A stretch of DNA of 64,000 nt from Bacteroidia bacterium (GCA_030425425.1 JAUIAO010000007.1:92159-156158), one strand, 5' to 3'; counted from the stretch's first letter, positions 1-8,621 are shown. The notes: generated by a model from the sequence alone, not told the origin. Numbers and translations are program-made.

Positions 1-435
1 AAAGGTGTGCTGATTAGGAAAGTAGATGATCAGGTCTTTGATGATGGTGGAGCCAATGACCACAATGATGTAAAAAAGAATTTTTCGATCACGATTTTCG
101 AAGAGTTTACGAAAGTCTATATGCTGCTCGTAATTTTCAGGAAAAAGAGTCATGATAGCCATATACATACTCCCGACAGGTAAAACTTTTACGAGAAAAA
201 ATAGCCATTTAGTTTCTGTTCCATAAGAACGTTGGTAAAAGTCCTGAATGTGATACATCCCAAAATATGCCTCCACAAGGGTGAAGAAAGCTACTGCGAT
301 CATCAAAATATGTATCCAGTAATAAGTGATTGCTTTGCTGTGAATGACCATCTTACCTACTCCAGTAAACAAAATAGCAATGGCCAAACCATAAAGGATC
401 GTTTCAAATCCGTGATAGTATTCAAATTCATTCAT
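1..435 (-). CDS. partial multi-pass membrane protein (C-terminal end outside the window)
   Basis: An open frame runs on the minus strand from an ATG at 435 to the window edge, 145 codons without a stop. The translation begins MNEFEYYHGFETILYG and has four hydrophobic segments (roughly residues 12-30, 40-60, 74-95 and 118-138), so this is an integral membrane protein of which at least 145 residues are visible. I do not recognise the family. The esterase gene ends about 60 bp away and is transcribed in the same direction, so this gene may be its downstream neighbour. The start is well placed and codon use matches nearby genes; the function is unknown. Confidence 0.7.
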   Translation of the reverse strand, partial: MNEFEYYHGFETILYGLAIAILFTGVGKMVIHSKAITYYWIHILMIAVAFFTLVEAYFGMYHIQDFYQRSYGTETKWLFFLVKVLPVGSMYMAIMTLFPENYEQHIDFRKLFENRDRKILFYIIVVIGSTIIKDLIIYFPNQHTF

Positions 436-496
436 TTGGTTGGAGGTTAGGGATTTTAAAAGTAATGAATGTCATTGAGTGTGTTTTATTCGCACT

Positions 497-1783
497 TCAC
501 TCCAAACCGCACATTTCTTTCAAAAAAGCAGTTGACTTTTCATCTGTTTCACCAAACCTCCAATGACCTGTGATTGGTGTGATTTCCAGTGTTTTTGGAG
601 CATCAATTACATTGTAGGCAGAATAGGAAGTCGTTGGAGGGCAGGTGTTGTCATTATAGCCAAAGGAGTAGAATCCCGGAGCGGTAATTTTTTTGGCAAA
701 GTTCACCACGTCGTAATATTTCATCGTCTCAATTTTTTGTGGAGTATTGTTGACCACCTTTCTAAACATGTGCGGCCAGCTTCCTGCCCGATTGTGTAAG
801 TAGCCTTCCTGATCAGTCAATGCTGGATAATACGCTGCAAGTGCGGTGACTCGTTTGTCCAGTCCAGCTGTGACTATGCTCAGTGCTCCACCCTGACTAC
901 CGCCGGTCACCAGTACATTTACACCGTCCCACTCAGGTAAGGAAGTGAGATAATCAATCGCTCTTACACACCCCACATAGGCGCTCTTGTAGTAGTAATT
1001 GTCTTTGTCGTCCAGATTCTGTTCGGCATAGTCTCCAACAGCCCTGCTGATTTCTTTGTATTCAGTTTTCGAATGCTCTGGGTTGATACCATGGATTTCA
1101 ATAGCGAGACTAATGAAGCCTTGATCTGCAAAAAACGTCCAGGGGTCAATGTGTTTTACTCCTGCACCTGGCGGATGAAAAAGCACTGGGTATTTCCCAG
1201 ATTTTTTGGGTTTGCAAAGCCAGCCGTATAGCCGCTTGTTCCTGGAGTAATTCTGCATGTTTACTAAATACACATCAACTGTACTGGTAGAGAATTCCGG
1301 CCGATAAGTTACGATGGCATCCATTGGTAGTTTTGCGTTTTCAGCAAGTGCGGCACCCCAGAACTCATCAAAATCGTCGGGCATTTTCACTGTTGGTTCG
1401 ATTTTCAATGGGTCAAACCCGACCTTGATTTGATCACGATATGTTTTGCCTTCCACAGTGGTTTGGACTTTTAATTGTTTGAACCCTGGCTCTTTCATTG
1501 TTCCGATATTGATCATCGCAACCCCATTTTTGGTTTTGATTTTGCCGGTCTTATCAGGCTCAATCATTTCAGGTCCGTATTCATAGAAAATTTCCAAATC
1601 CAGAGGGATACCAAAACGCGTAACCATCACTTTGATCTCAGCAATTTCACCTGTGCGGTAGTGCCAGTTGTCATGATCAGGGGTGAGCAGAAACTGCACC
1701 ATTGGGAATCTGGCAGGAGAGTTCTGAGCAATGGAAGCATAACAAATCAGGAAAGAAAGGATGAAAAAGGTGGTTCGTTTCAT
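497..1783 (-). CDS. secreted acetylxylan esterase (AXE1)-type hydrolase
   Basis: The 428-residue protein has a signal peptide (MKRTTFFILSFLICYASIAQ), an N-terminal beta-rich domain (about 25-125) and an alpha/beta hydrolase domain (about 135-428) resembling the acetylxylan esterase / cephalosporin-C deacetylase family (PF05448). The nucleophile elbow GGSQGG places Ser296. GYNDNTCPP contains the likely acid Asp378, and GHWRFGE contains the likely catalytic His407. Family members remove acetyl groups from polysaccharides or small molecules. Export to the periplasm or outside suggests a role in glycan degradation, but no SusC/SusD pair or glycoside hydrolase is adjacent, so the substrate is open. 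The start is the only one that keeps the signal peptide. Confidence 0.85.
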   Translation of the reverse strand: MKRTTFFILSFLICYASIAQNSPARFPMVQFLLTPDHDNWHYRTGEIAEIKVMVTRFGIPLDLEIFYEYGPEMIEPDKTGKIKTKNGVAMINIGTMKEPGFKQLKVQTTVEGKTYRDQIKVGFDPLKIEPTVKMPDDFDEFWGAALAENAKLPMDAIVTYRPEFSTSTVDVYLVNMQNYSRNKRLYGWLCKPKKSGKYPVLFHPPGAGVKHIDPWTFFADQGFISLAIEIHGINPEHSKTEYKEISRAVGDYAEQNLDDKDNYYYKSAYVGCVRAIDYLTSLPEWDGVNVLVTGGSQGGALSIVTAGLDKRVTALAAYYPALTDQEGYLHNRAGSWPHMFRKVVNNTPQKIETMKYYDVVNFAKKITAPGFYSFGYNDNTCPPTTSYSAYNVIDAPKTLEITPITGHWRFGETDEKSTAFLKEMCGLE

Positions 1784-1932
1784 GTCTGCTGAAATATCGG
1801 TTTAATAAACGGCCCCAAGACAGAGGTCGGGGTATTTGACAAAGTTTGCTTTGCAAACATAATGTCTTTCGACACAGAGGTTCTGGAAATAAAACCCACT
1901 GGTGGGATTCAAATATCAACAAACACGCACTT

Positions 1933-1963
1933 ACATTACCGCGCTGAATTCTGAAAATATGGG
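1933..1963 (-). repeat. degenerate copy of the 3' end of the gene at 2760-3089
   Basis: About 31 bp here match 2762-2791, the last codons and stop of the ABM-like gene, at roughly 27 positions with one gap. Read on the minus strand, this copy would encode a tail like FSEFSAVM followed by a stop, against FSEFSPVM and a stop in the intact gene. Together the copies bracket the nucleotidyltransferase/HEPN pair. It is probably a remnant of duplication or insertion at a gene 3' end, not an expressed gene. Confidence 0.55.
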
Positions 1964-1980
1964 CTTCAATTCTTAAAGGT

Positions 1981-2376
1981 TCAAAGTATGGATAGGTTTT
2001 GACGAATGGCTTCAACAAATTCGCGAGTTGGATCAATGAGAGGAAGTGCAGTTTCCTGACTGTGATCGAACAAATCGCCATAGCCGCCTTTTGTTCTAAG
2101 GTCAAATAGCTTTGAAAAATGACGTCCCATTTCTTTATCAAAAATTCCTGTCCGAATGAACTCCTGTCCGAATTTGATTCGCACGCCATCATGTGATTTG
2201 GTCTCTATTTCTTTACTAATTAAAATCGCAGTGACAGCATAGAAAGAGGCATAATACAGTCGATTGATAACAGCATTCCATTTCTCATTTTTGGCCAAAA
2301 TTTCAGCTTCTTCCAAGGTTTCAAAAGCCCTTTCTATACGATAATTAATATAGTCTGACCTATTATTATCAATCAT
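1981..2376 (-). CDS. HEPN-domain protein (UPF0332-like), partner of the nucleotidyltransferase
   Basis: The 131-residue all-helical protein has the HEPN/UPF0332 hallmarks: RLYYASFYA at 39-47, then a SHDGV...FGQEF...TGIFDKE...LFDLR...GGYGD block at 61-101. The ATG at 2376 overlaps the nucleotidyltransferase stop as ATGA, which indicates translational coupling; an upstream in-frame start (2439) would overlap that gene by about 67 bp and is less likely. MNT/HEPN pairs often act as toxin-antitoxin modules in which the MNT protein modifies the HEPN RNase. No canonical R-x4-6-H RNase motif is visible: Arg85 and His86 are adjacent and Arg94 and His105 are too far apart. A nuclease role is therefore uncertain. 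Confidence 0.8.
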   Translation of the reverse strand: MIDNNRSDYINYRIERAFETLEEAEILAKNEKWNAVINRLYYASFYAVTAILISKEIETKSHDGVRIKFGQEFIRTGIFDKEMGRHFSKLFDLRTKGGYGDLFDHSQETALPLIDPTREFVEAIRQNLSIL

Positions 2377-2696
2377 ATTCGAACACCTTCTTTGGAAATA
2401 TTCTTGTAAAGTGGAGTAATGCTGAGTTTGGTATTCCAATCAGTTTTTGGGTAAATCAAAAGGGAAATAATCTGACCGATTTCTAACTCAATTTCAAAAA
2501 GTTGATTTCGAAATTTGTCTTCTACCCCATTTGTAACCTTTTCATCATCTACTAAAATGAGCAAATCCCAATCAGATGAACTATGAGATTCTCCTCTGGC
2601 ACGTGACCCAAATAAATATACCTCTGCCGTTTCATCAATATTGTGTATTGACGATGAGATTCTTTGAATTAATTCATTCTGATTTGTTGCAGCCAT
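2373..2696 (-). CDS. minimal nucleotidyltransferase (MNT), MNT/HEPN module
   Basis: This 107-residue protein is a small DNA polymerase beta-fold nucleotidyltransferase. The signature GSRARG at residues 30-35 is followed by SDWDLLILVD at 41-50, giving the metal-binding pair Asp42/Asp44. In characterised MNT/HEPN systems such an enzyme adds AMP to the HEPN partner and so neutralises it; whether this pair works that way is inference. It lies first in a two-gene unit, with its stop overlapping the HEPN start. The ATG at 2696 is the natural start. The pair sits between a fragment of, and the intact end of, an unrelated gene, which suggests that it arrived as a small cassette. Confidence 0.85.
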   Translation of the reverse strand: MAATNQNELIQRISSSIHNIDETAEVYLFGSRARGESHSSSDWDLLILVDDEKVTNGVEDKFRNQLFEIELEIGQIISLLIYPKTDWNTKLSITPLYKNISKEGVRI

Positions 2697-2759
2697 TTCA
2701 CTAAAGTTAGCAGATATTATTCATACAGAAATTGATGAATTTCAAAAAGCACGTTTCCC

Positions 2760-3089
2760 TCACATTACCGGGCTGAATTCCGAAAACAGGGACATGATTT
2801 CTTCTATTTCACAGGCAGGTATGTAATCTGCTACCTCAGCATATTCCTGCCACATTTGCTGAACATTGGTATTGCCATGAGCTGATTCTATTGCTTCTTT
2901 TGATTTCCATCCGAAAACCTCAATGACAAATCCTGCATCATTTTTCATTAGAATTGGTTTTCTATCAGAAACCAGACCTTCTGCATATAACCGATCCCAA
3001 TGAGTTTTGGATACTTTCAACAATTCATTCTCTTTTCCATTGTGTGGACGGTATGCGACTATGACAATTCTTTCTGATGTTGATGACAT
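2760..3089 (-). CDS. ABM-like (dimeric alpha-beta barrel) small protein
   Basis: The 109-residue soluble protein starts MSSTSERIVIVAYRPHNGKE and contains EVFGWKSKEAIESAHGN, a pattern of ferredoxin-like alpha/beta proteins of the antibiotic-biosynthesis-monooxygenase (ABM) or EthD superfamily. Members are small cofactor-free oxygenases or simply dimeric barrels of unknown role, so the biochemical activity cannot be assigned. The gene is transcribed toward the MNT/HEPN pair, and its last codons are duplicated at 1933-1963. Upstream it is divergent from the membrane-protein gene at 3143, with about 50 bp between the starts. Confidence 0.6.
   Translation of the reverse strand: MSSTSERIVIVAYRPHNGKENELLKVSKTHWDRLYAEGLVSDRKPILMKNDAGFVIEVFGWKSKEAIESAHGNTNVQQMWQEYAEVADYIPACEIEEIMSLFSEFSPVM
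2762..2791 (-). repeat. 3' end of ABM-like gene, intact partner of the degenerate copy at 1933-1963
   Basis: These 30 bp hold the final codons of the ABM-like gene and are the intact member of the direct repeat pair. Both copies have the same orientation and lie about 800 bp apart, with the MNT/HEPN genes between them. Confidence 0.55.
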
Positions 3090-3142
3090 TTGACTTTTCG
3101 CTTTGTTATCAATTCTTCTAAGTTGCCAAGAAATCCTTGATC

Positions 3143-3490
3143 ATGCGAAAAAAGTGGCCACTCTTTCTCGGAATCCTATTACTCACCATTGGAATCATTT
3201 TTCGTGCAGCTACTGATTATAGCTTCCTTGGTCTCACGTTCATCAAGGTTGGCGTTGCGCTGAAGGCCTATTACATCATCGACAAAATCTTCAAAGGTGA
3301 ATACAAAGTAGGCATGGAAATGCTCTATTTACTTTTTGGTTTGATTTTGTTTTTCACTGGCTTGTATTTCAAAAACACAGGCGCTGATTTCAACCCTTAT
3401 CTGCTGATGGCTCCAGGGATTGGTCTTAAGGTAGTCTTTATTATCATTTTTATTCGAAAGACCAGAAACCCGAAAGCAGAATCAAAATAA
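3143..3490 (+). CDS. small four-helix membrane protein of unknown function
   Basis: The protein has 115 residues from ATG at 3143; a TTG two codons upstream is also in frame. It has four predicted membrane segments (about 5-22, 28-46, 56-74 and 82-103), short loops and a basic tail (RKTRNPKAESK). It resembles the many uncharacterised small membrane proteins of Cytophagales, and no enzymatic motif is visible. The gene stands alone: about 50 bp separate it from the divergent ABM-like gene, and 229 bp separate it from the next plus-strand gene. That gap (3491-3719) holds a short CCCTAAAGGG hairpin and a likely promoter but no gene. Confidence 0.6.
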   Translation: MRKKWPLFLGILLLTIGIIFRAATDYSFLGLTFIKVGVALKAYYIIDKIFKGEYKVGMEMLYLLFGLILFFTGLYFKNTGADFNPYLLMAPGIGLKVVFIIIFIRKTRNPKAESK

Positions 3491-3683
3491 CCCTACTTTG
3501 TCATCTTAAGAAAGTCAAACCTTCAATCCCTAAAGGGAAGATGATCTAGCTGTCAAAGTCACTCATTAAGGTCGGGGTTATCTGATAGTTTAAGCAATTT
3601 GACAATGTAGACATAACCTTTTAAAAATTTTACCTTAATCATTCTTTAGGCACAAAAGTTACTTTCATATAACAGGGACTTTA

Positions 3684-3691
3684 TAAGTTTG
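3684..3691 (+). promoter_or_regulatory. candidate Bacteroidota -7 box for the cupin-methyltransferase gene
   Basis: TAAGTTTG matches the TAnnTTTG -7 consensus of the phylum and lies 29 bp before the GTG start at 3720. No good TTTG -33 element is visible at the expected distance, so the call is tentative. Confidence 0.35.
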
Positions 3692-3719
3692 GCCTTTCAT
3701 TAACCAAAAACCCCAAAAA

Positions 3720-5327
3720 GTGACTTTACCTGACAGCCTGCAGTTCATTATCAATGAATTAGAAAAAAGTAAAAACCTCACTCCTGCACAGATGACCACC
3801 ATCGTCAAAAATGCGAAGGTGAAAGTAGAAGATCTGGAACCGTGGATGGATTTGGACCACCCAAAAGCAGACAGCTATGGACGAAGGCTTATTCATGATG
3901 GAGGGCATTTCGAAATGATGGTCATGTCCTGGGCTCCCGGTGACTTTTCAGGAATTCATGACCATGGCTACACTCAGTGGGGTGCTGTACAGATATTCGG
4001 TCCGGCGGAGCATGCTACTTTCAGAGTACAGGATGACGAAATTACCACTTTGGCGCGCTGGGTGGTAAAACCCGGCGATGTGCTAGGGGTTGGTCATTCT
4101 TTGGTTCATCAAATGGGTAATCCAAGCGAAAAAGACCCATTTGTAAGCTTACATATCTATGGCGTGCAAGAACAGGTTGACAATGTAACTGGTGATGCCA
4201 GACTCTATGAGTTAAATGAGCAAAAAATACAACGGATTAACGGAGGTGTGTTTTTCGCGCTTCCAGAAAGCGAAATTGCCAGAAGAGAAAATGGTCCAGT
4301 GGGTGATTTCCCAACCTTACTGAGACATCAGGTAGAGCATGCCAATAGACTCATTGCCATACACGGTCATGAAGCGGATGTGATTGAAAAAGAGCGCCAG
4401 TCCATTTGCGGAAGCGAAAAGTTGCCACAACTGCATGATTTTCTGGAAGGAATCATAGATCCTGAAACCTCCAAAACCAATAACTCCATGCAGTGGAAAG
4501 TGCTCAATATGGAACTGAAGGCCACTGCGCGATTACAAAATAAACTCAACGCCAGGTCATCAAAAGAAGATAGTTTTCATAAATACGCAGAGCTCTATGA
4601 TGAGCTGATTGGAAAAGTGAGCATGAGGGATTTTATGAAAGGATATCTGCAGTATTTTCAGGAACATACTGAGGCAGATTTAGGTAGCCAATCAATCATC
4701 TCGATCGGTTGTGGTACTGGTCTGGTAGAGGAGTGGATCATGAAAGAGTTTGAGGCCGATGAATCCAATATTTATGGAATGGATCTTTCAGAGGCCATGG
4801 TCAACGAAGCCCGTCAGCGTATCAATGCAGACACAGGAAATGTGCTTGAACTTGACCCAGCTATCAGGAAATGGGACATAGCCTACAGTGGGTTGAATGT
4901 GTTTCAGTATTTGCCACACGATCTTTTGGAAGATGCTATAGCCAGAACAGCTGCGATTGTGAAATCGGGAGGATATTTCGTAGGAGATTTCATCACACCA
5001 GACCACATGCGCTGGTATCCGAACGTGATGTTCTCAGAAGATAAGAAAATCATTTCTCTACGCACGCCCAATTTTGTAGAGGAAAATGGAGCCATGTTCC
5101 AGGAAAGTGAAATCCTCAATGTGAGTTTCCTTCATGGAAACATGGATATCAACTATGCAGGAAAGCACCGCAGATTTTTACCGCCACTGCATAGGGTGAG
5201 AAGCTATTTTGAAAAGTATTTTGGTGGAGAAGTAACGTTGCTGGATGCCGTAAGACTGACCGAGATCTCAGAGTTCGCTGATAGTTGCCCTTCTACAAGA
5301 TACGTGGTAATTGCCAGGAAAGGTTAG
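3720..5327 (+). CDS. cysteine dioxygenase-like cupin fused to a class I SAM methyltransferase
   Basis: The 535-residue protein begins at GTG and has two domains. Residues about 35-160 form a cupin of the cysteine dioxygenase type: GIHDHG gives His80 and His82, HQMGN gives His130, and SLHIYG ends the barrel, so the three-His iron site of thiol dioxygenases is complete. Residues about 285-535 form a class I methyltransferase, with the SAM-binding loop ISIGCGTG at 327-334, the acidic end of strand 2 at YGMDLS and a later NVFQYLPHD segment. A helical linker (about 190-280) joins them. The fusion suggests two consecutive steps on one substrate, such as oxidation of a thiol and methylation; substrate and order are unknown. 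It appears monocistronic and converges with the DUF3365 gene. Confidence 0.8.
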   Translation: MTLPDSLQFIINELEKSKNLTPAQMTTIVKNAKVKVEDLEPWMDLDHPKADSYGRRLIHDGGHFEMMVMSWAPGDFSGIHDHGYTQWGAVQIFGPAEHATFRVQDDEITTLARWVVKPGDVLGVGHSLVHQMGNPSEKDPFVSLHIYGVQEQVDNVTGDARLYELNEQKIQRINGGVFFALPESEIARRENGPVGDFPTLLRHQVEHANRLIAIHGHEADVIEKERQSICGSEKLPQLHDFLEGIIDPETSKTNNSMQWKVLNMELKATARLQNKLNARSSKEDSFHKYAELYDELIGKVSMRDFMKGYLQYFQEHTEADLGSQSIISIGCGTGLVEEWIMKEFEADESNIYGMDLSEAMVNEARQRINADTGNVLELDPAIRKWDIAYSGLNVFQYLPHDLLEDAIARTAAIVKSGGYFVGDFITPDHMRWYPNVMFSEDKKIISLRTPNFVEENGAMFQESEILNVSFLHGNMDINYAGKHRRFLPPLHRVRSYFEKYFGGEVTLLDAVRLTEISEFADSCPSTRYVVIARKG

Positions 5328-5362
5328 GGCCAAAAAGGTGGGTTTCCAGATTCTACCTCAAC

Positions 5363-6019
5363 TCACATCCTCGCCACTACACTTTTCTTCGGAATGGTGA
5401 TTTTCCACATGCCTCGGAGATCACCAACCTGGTAGCCAGTAGCGTTATCATCTGGATAAAGTTCTTTGATCAGTGAGTAATTTTCTGCCGCGATGGTTTC
5501 TCCCACTTTTCCGTGACAGTTCAGGCAAAGCCCTGACGGAATTTTAATCGCCTTGGTCATTACATAAGTTTCTTCGTTCAGCTCCATGAGCTGCGGTGTG
5601 TCAGGGGCAGCATAAGAATAGGCTTCCCAGATTTCCTTATCGGACGCTGTTAAAGAATCAGCAGGGTTTCTGGTTTTATCGGTTACTCTGGTAATCGTTA
5701 CTCCCAGGCTGTCTTCTATTGGTGCAACAATACCTGATGCATTGAGGTTACAAAATGATATTGCACCGGCAACTCCTTTGTTTGTGATGGCATTTTTCAG
5801 GTTAGTCTGAAGTGCAGAAGCAGCGGCTTGAAGCCCTTGTTTCCCGATAGCTTCTCCTTTGGCCATGAGTTCAGCTTTGGTGACTCTTTTCAATTCACGG
5901 ACTTCCCGCTCCTGATCATAGGCTGATCTGTCCACAGGTTTTCTTGGTGAGCACCCAACCATTACCAATAAAATGACAATGCTCAAAATGGGATATTTAG
6001 TTACTGTCTTAAAAGTCAT
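5363..6019 (-). CDS. DUF3365 (Tll0287-like) haem-domain lipoprotein
   Basis: Starting at the ATG at 6019, the 218-residue protein has a lipoprotein signal with the lipidated cysteine at about residue 23 (VMVGCS), which puts it in the cell envelope. The C-terminal half resembles DUF3365 domains: SFCNLNA at about 88-94, then a CLNCHG haem c attachment motif at 165-170, followed by ATGYQVGDLRGMWKITIP. Such proteins are single-haem sensors or redox proteins. A longer in-frame start at 6052 exists, but it would add residues in front of the signal. The gene ends 35 bp from the convergent cupin-methyltransferase gene and is divergent from prfA. The function beyond haem binding is not assigned. Confidence 0.75.
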   Translation of the reverse strand: MTFKTVTKYPILSIVILLVMVGCSPRKPVDRSAYDQEREVRELKRVTKAELMAKGEAIGKQGLQAAASALQTNLKNAITNKGVAGAISFCNLNASGIVAPIEDSLGVTITRVTDKTRNPADSLTASDKEIWEAYSYAAPDTPQLMELNEETYVMTKAIKIPSGLCLNCHGKVGETIAAENYSLIKELYPDDNATGYQVGDLRGMWKITIPKKSVVARM

Positions 6020-6146
6020 GGCTTTATGTAATTTTGCAGTTTTCCGAGACATTCGGGAATCATTATTCGATCAACCGTTTTGAGAGTGATTGGTTTAATT
6101 TGATCAACTCTAAAAACAAATTAAAGATATCTAATCAAAAATTCAG

Positions 6147-7217
6147 ATGATTGATAAACTGGAAGCAATCAAGAAAAGGTTTGAGGAGGTGAGTCAGCTG
6201 ATTGTACAGCCTGATGCCATGTCTGATATGAAGGCATTTACCAAGCTCAATAAGGAGTATCGCGATTTGGAGAAGATTGTGAAAAAGTATGATGAATACA
6301 GCATGGTCACCAGCAATATTGATAATGCCAGGCAAGTGCTGGAGGAAGAGAAAGATCCCGAATTCCGTGAAATGGCTAAAGAAGAATTGGATGAGCTGAA
6401 CCCGAAAAAAGAAGATCTGGAAGAGGAGCTGAAATTCATGTTGATCCCGAAAGATCCGAATGACAGCAAAAACGTGATTCTTGAAATCCGCGCTGGAACG
6501 GGTGGTGACGAAGCTGCCATCTTTGCCGGTGATTTGTTCAAGATGTATGAAGCATTTGCTTCTAAGCAAGGGTGGACATTTTCTGTCATGAGCCTGACCG
6601 AGGGAACTGCAGGAGGATTCAAAGAAATCGTGTCTAGTGTAGAAGGTGAGGATGTGTATGCCAAGCTGAAGTTTGAATCAGGAGCACATCGTGTTCAGAG
6701 GGTTCCTCAGACCGAATCACAGGGCCGTGTGCATACCTCAGCAGCCACAGTAGCAGTATTGCCTGAGGCAGAAGACGTGGATGTGGAGCTTAATATGTCT
6801 GATATCCGAAAAGACACTTTCCGGGCATCTGGTGCAGGTGGACAGCACATCAACAAAACAGAGTCTGCCGTAAGGCTGACACACGCTCCTTCAGGATTGG
6901 TAGTAGAATGTCAGGATGGTCGCTCCCAGCACGCCAATTATGATAAGGCATTGAAGGTTTTGCGCTCTCGGTTATATGAGCAGGAACTGAAAAAGCACAA
7001 TGAAGCGATCAGCTCGCAGCGGAAAACTATGGTAGGCTCTGGCGACCGATCAGATAAAATCAGAACATACAATTATCCTCAGGGACGTGTCACAGATCAC
7101 CGAATTAATCTCACTGTATACAACCTCCCAACAATCATGGGAGGAGAGATCGATGAGTTTATAGAAAAACTCAGAATAGCGGAGAATACAGAAATGCTCA
7201 AGGCAGAGCAGGAATAA
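6147..7217 (+). CDS. prfA: peptide chain release factor 1
   Basis: This 356-residue class I release factor recognises UAA/UAG in the ribosomal A site and triggers peptide release. The GGQ peptidyl-tRNA hydrolysis motif is at 231-233 within ASGAGGQHINKTES. The stop-codon-reading PxT tripeptide is PQT at 187-189 (RVPQTESQGRVHTS), which marks it as RF1 rather than RF2 (SPF). Length and the N-terminal coiled helical domain (1-100) are normal. No prmC/hemK gene follows; a lipoprotein gene lies 27 bp downstream. Confidence 0.97.
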   Translation: MIDKLEAIKKRFEEVSQLIVQPDAMSDMKAFTKLNKEYRDLEKIVKKYDEYSMVTSNIDNARQVLEEEKDPEFREMAKEELDELNPKKEDLEEELKFMLIPKDPNDSKNVILEIRAGTGGDEAAIFAGDLFKMYEAFASKQGWTFSVMSLTEGTAGGFKEIVSSVEGEDVYAKLKFESGAHRVQRVPQTESQGRVHTSAATVAVLPEAEDVDVELNMSDIRKDTFRASGAGGQHINKTESAVRLTHAPSGLVVECQDGRSQHANYDKALKVLRSRLYEQELKKHNEAISSQRKTMVGSGDRSDKIRTYNYPQGRVTDHRINLTVYNLPTIMGGEIDEFIEKLRIAENTEMLKAEQE

Positions 7218-7244
7218 ATAAGGCAAAAGCTCGTTTATCAGATT

Positions 7245-8621
7245 ATGAAAAACCATTTCATATTTTTCATCTCAGCTGTTCTGTTTTTGATGGCATGCGA
7301 ACCAGAAGACACCAGAATCACCAGTGACCCAGATGCTAAATTGACGTTTAGTGATGACTCGGTCATTTTCGATACACTGTTGACATTCAGGACTAGCATT
7401 ACCAAGCGATTCAGAATTTACAATCCTAATAAAAGAGCGGTAGTCATTGATCGAATAGGTCTTGGTAGGCAGAATTCAGAATATTCCATCATCGTGAATG
7501 GAGAAGAAAGCAATGAGGTGGAAAACATAGAAATCTTCGGAGAAGATAGCCTGATGGTGTTGGTAAATGTGAGTGTAGATTACCAGGATGAAAACCTTCC
7601 CTATCTTGTCAAGGACTCTGTGGAAGTAAGCTGGGGAAACTATCAGGCAAATGTAAAGCTGGTAGCCTGGGGACAGGATGCCAATTTTTTATATGGCGAT
7701 ACCATCAAAACGAATACTACCTGGACGAGTGATCGACCTTATGTGATTTATGGCTATGCACTCGTGGATAGTCTAGCCACTTTGACCATTGATGCAGGCA
7801 CCTCTATTTATGTGGATAATTCTTCTTATTTACTCGTTGCAGGCCAGCTGCAAGTACAAGGTGATTCAGGGAATCATGTCACTTTTAGCAATACAAGATT
7901 TGATGAAAACTACCAGGAGGCTCCGGGACAATGGGGAGGCATCCTTTTCCTGGAAGGAAGTAAAAAAAATCGGATTGAATATGCAGACATTCAAAACGGC
8001 ACTTTTGGACTGAGAATTGGTAATCCAGATGATGACGATGAGTATGATCTGGCTGTTTATAACACAACCATTCGACACATGTCACAGGCAGGTATACTGG
8101 CATTCACATCAGATGTGTATGCAGAAAACACATTGATTTACAATGTAGGCACCTACATGGTTGGGGGATTTGCCGGAGGTAATTATACCTTCGAGCATTG
8201 CACATTTGTGAATAGTCCGAGCTTTTTTGTCAGTGACGATCCCTCAGTACAGTTTGCTGACAATTTGGTTTTGACGGAGACAGAAACTCTGGTGGAGGAA
8301 CTATCAGTTTCTCTGACCAATTCAATCATATGGGGAAGCAACGAAGAAGAAATTTTACTGAGTAATGGAGGAGGAACGGAGCTGGATACGAGTTTTATTA
8401 ATAATGTCATTCGATCCAATACTACTTGGCCGGGCAATTTTATTTCACAGGAGCGAGATTATCCAGGGTTTTATGACCCATCGTCTTTTGATTTCAGCTT
8501 AGACTCTTTATCATTCGCCAGGGATAAGGCCATTCCCGGTGCAATTCAGGTTGATATTACTGGAAAGCTAAGGGATTCAAAACCCGACATTGGGGCTTAC
8601 GAAAGATTCGACAAAGAATGA
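7245..8621 (+). CDS. right-handed beta-helix lipoprotein
   Basis: The 458-residue protein starts with a lipoprotein signal peptide (Cys18 in LFLMACEPED), so it is anchored in the envelope, probably the outer membrane. An immunoglobulin-like N-terminal part (about 30-155) is followed by a right-handed parallel beta-helix (about 165-430), seen as repeated short strands such as LTIDAGTSIYVDN, NRIEYADIQNG and YDLAVYNTTIRH. It ends with SKPDIGAYERFD, a common end of such proteins. These folds usually bind or cleave polysaccharides, but no catalytic residues can be named. It is preceded closely by prfA and overlaps the next gene as ATGA. Confidence 0.7.
   Translation: MKNHFIFFISAVLFLMACEPEDTRITSDPDAKLTFSDDSVIFDTLLTFRTSITKRFRIYNPNKRAVVIDRIGLGRQNSEYSIIVNGEESNEVENIEIFGEDSLMVLVNVSVDYQDENLPYLVKDSVEVSWGNYQANVKLVAWGQDANFLYGDTIKTNTTWTSDRPYVIYGYALVDSLATLTIDAGTSIYVDNSSYLLVAGQLQVQGDSGNHVTFSNTRFDENYQEAPGQWGGILFLEGSKKNRIEYADIQNGTFGLRIGNPDDDDEYDLAVYNTTIRHMSQAGILAFTSDVYAENTLIYNVGTYMVGGFAGGNYTFEHCTFVNSPSFFVSDDPSVQFADNLVLTETETLVEELSVSLTNSIIWGSNEEEILLSNGGGTELDTSFINNVIRSNTTWPGNFISQERDYPGFYDPSSFDFSLDSLSFARDKAIPGAIQVDITGKLRDSKPDIGAYERFDKE

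Noticed and set aside
1677..2192. Minus-strand frame of 171 codons overlapping the esterase start and the HEPN gene
   Set aside because: It overlaps two well-supported genes on the same strand in another frame and has no recognisable domain. Part of its apparent sequence is the degenerate gene-end repeat.
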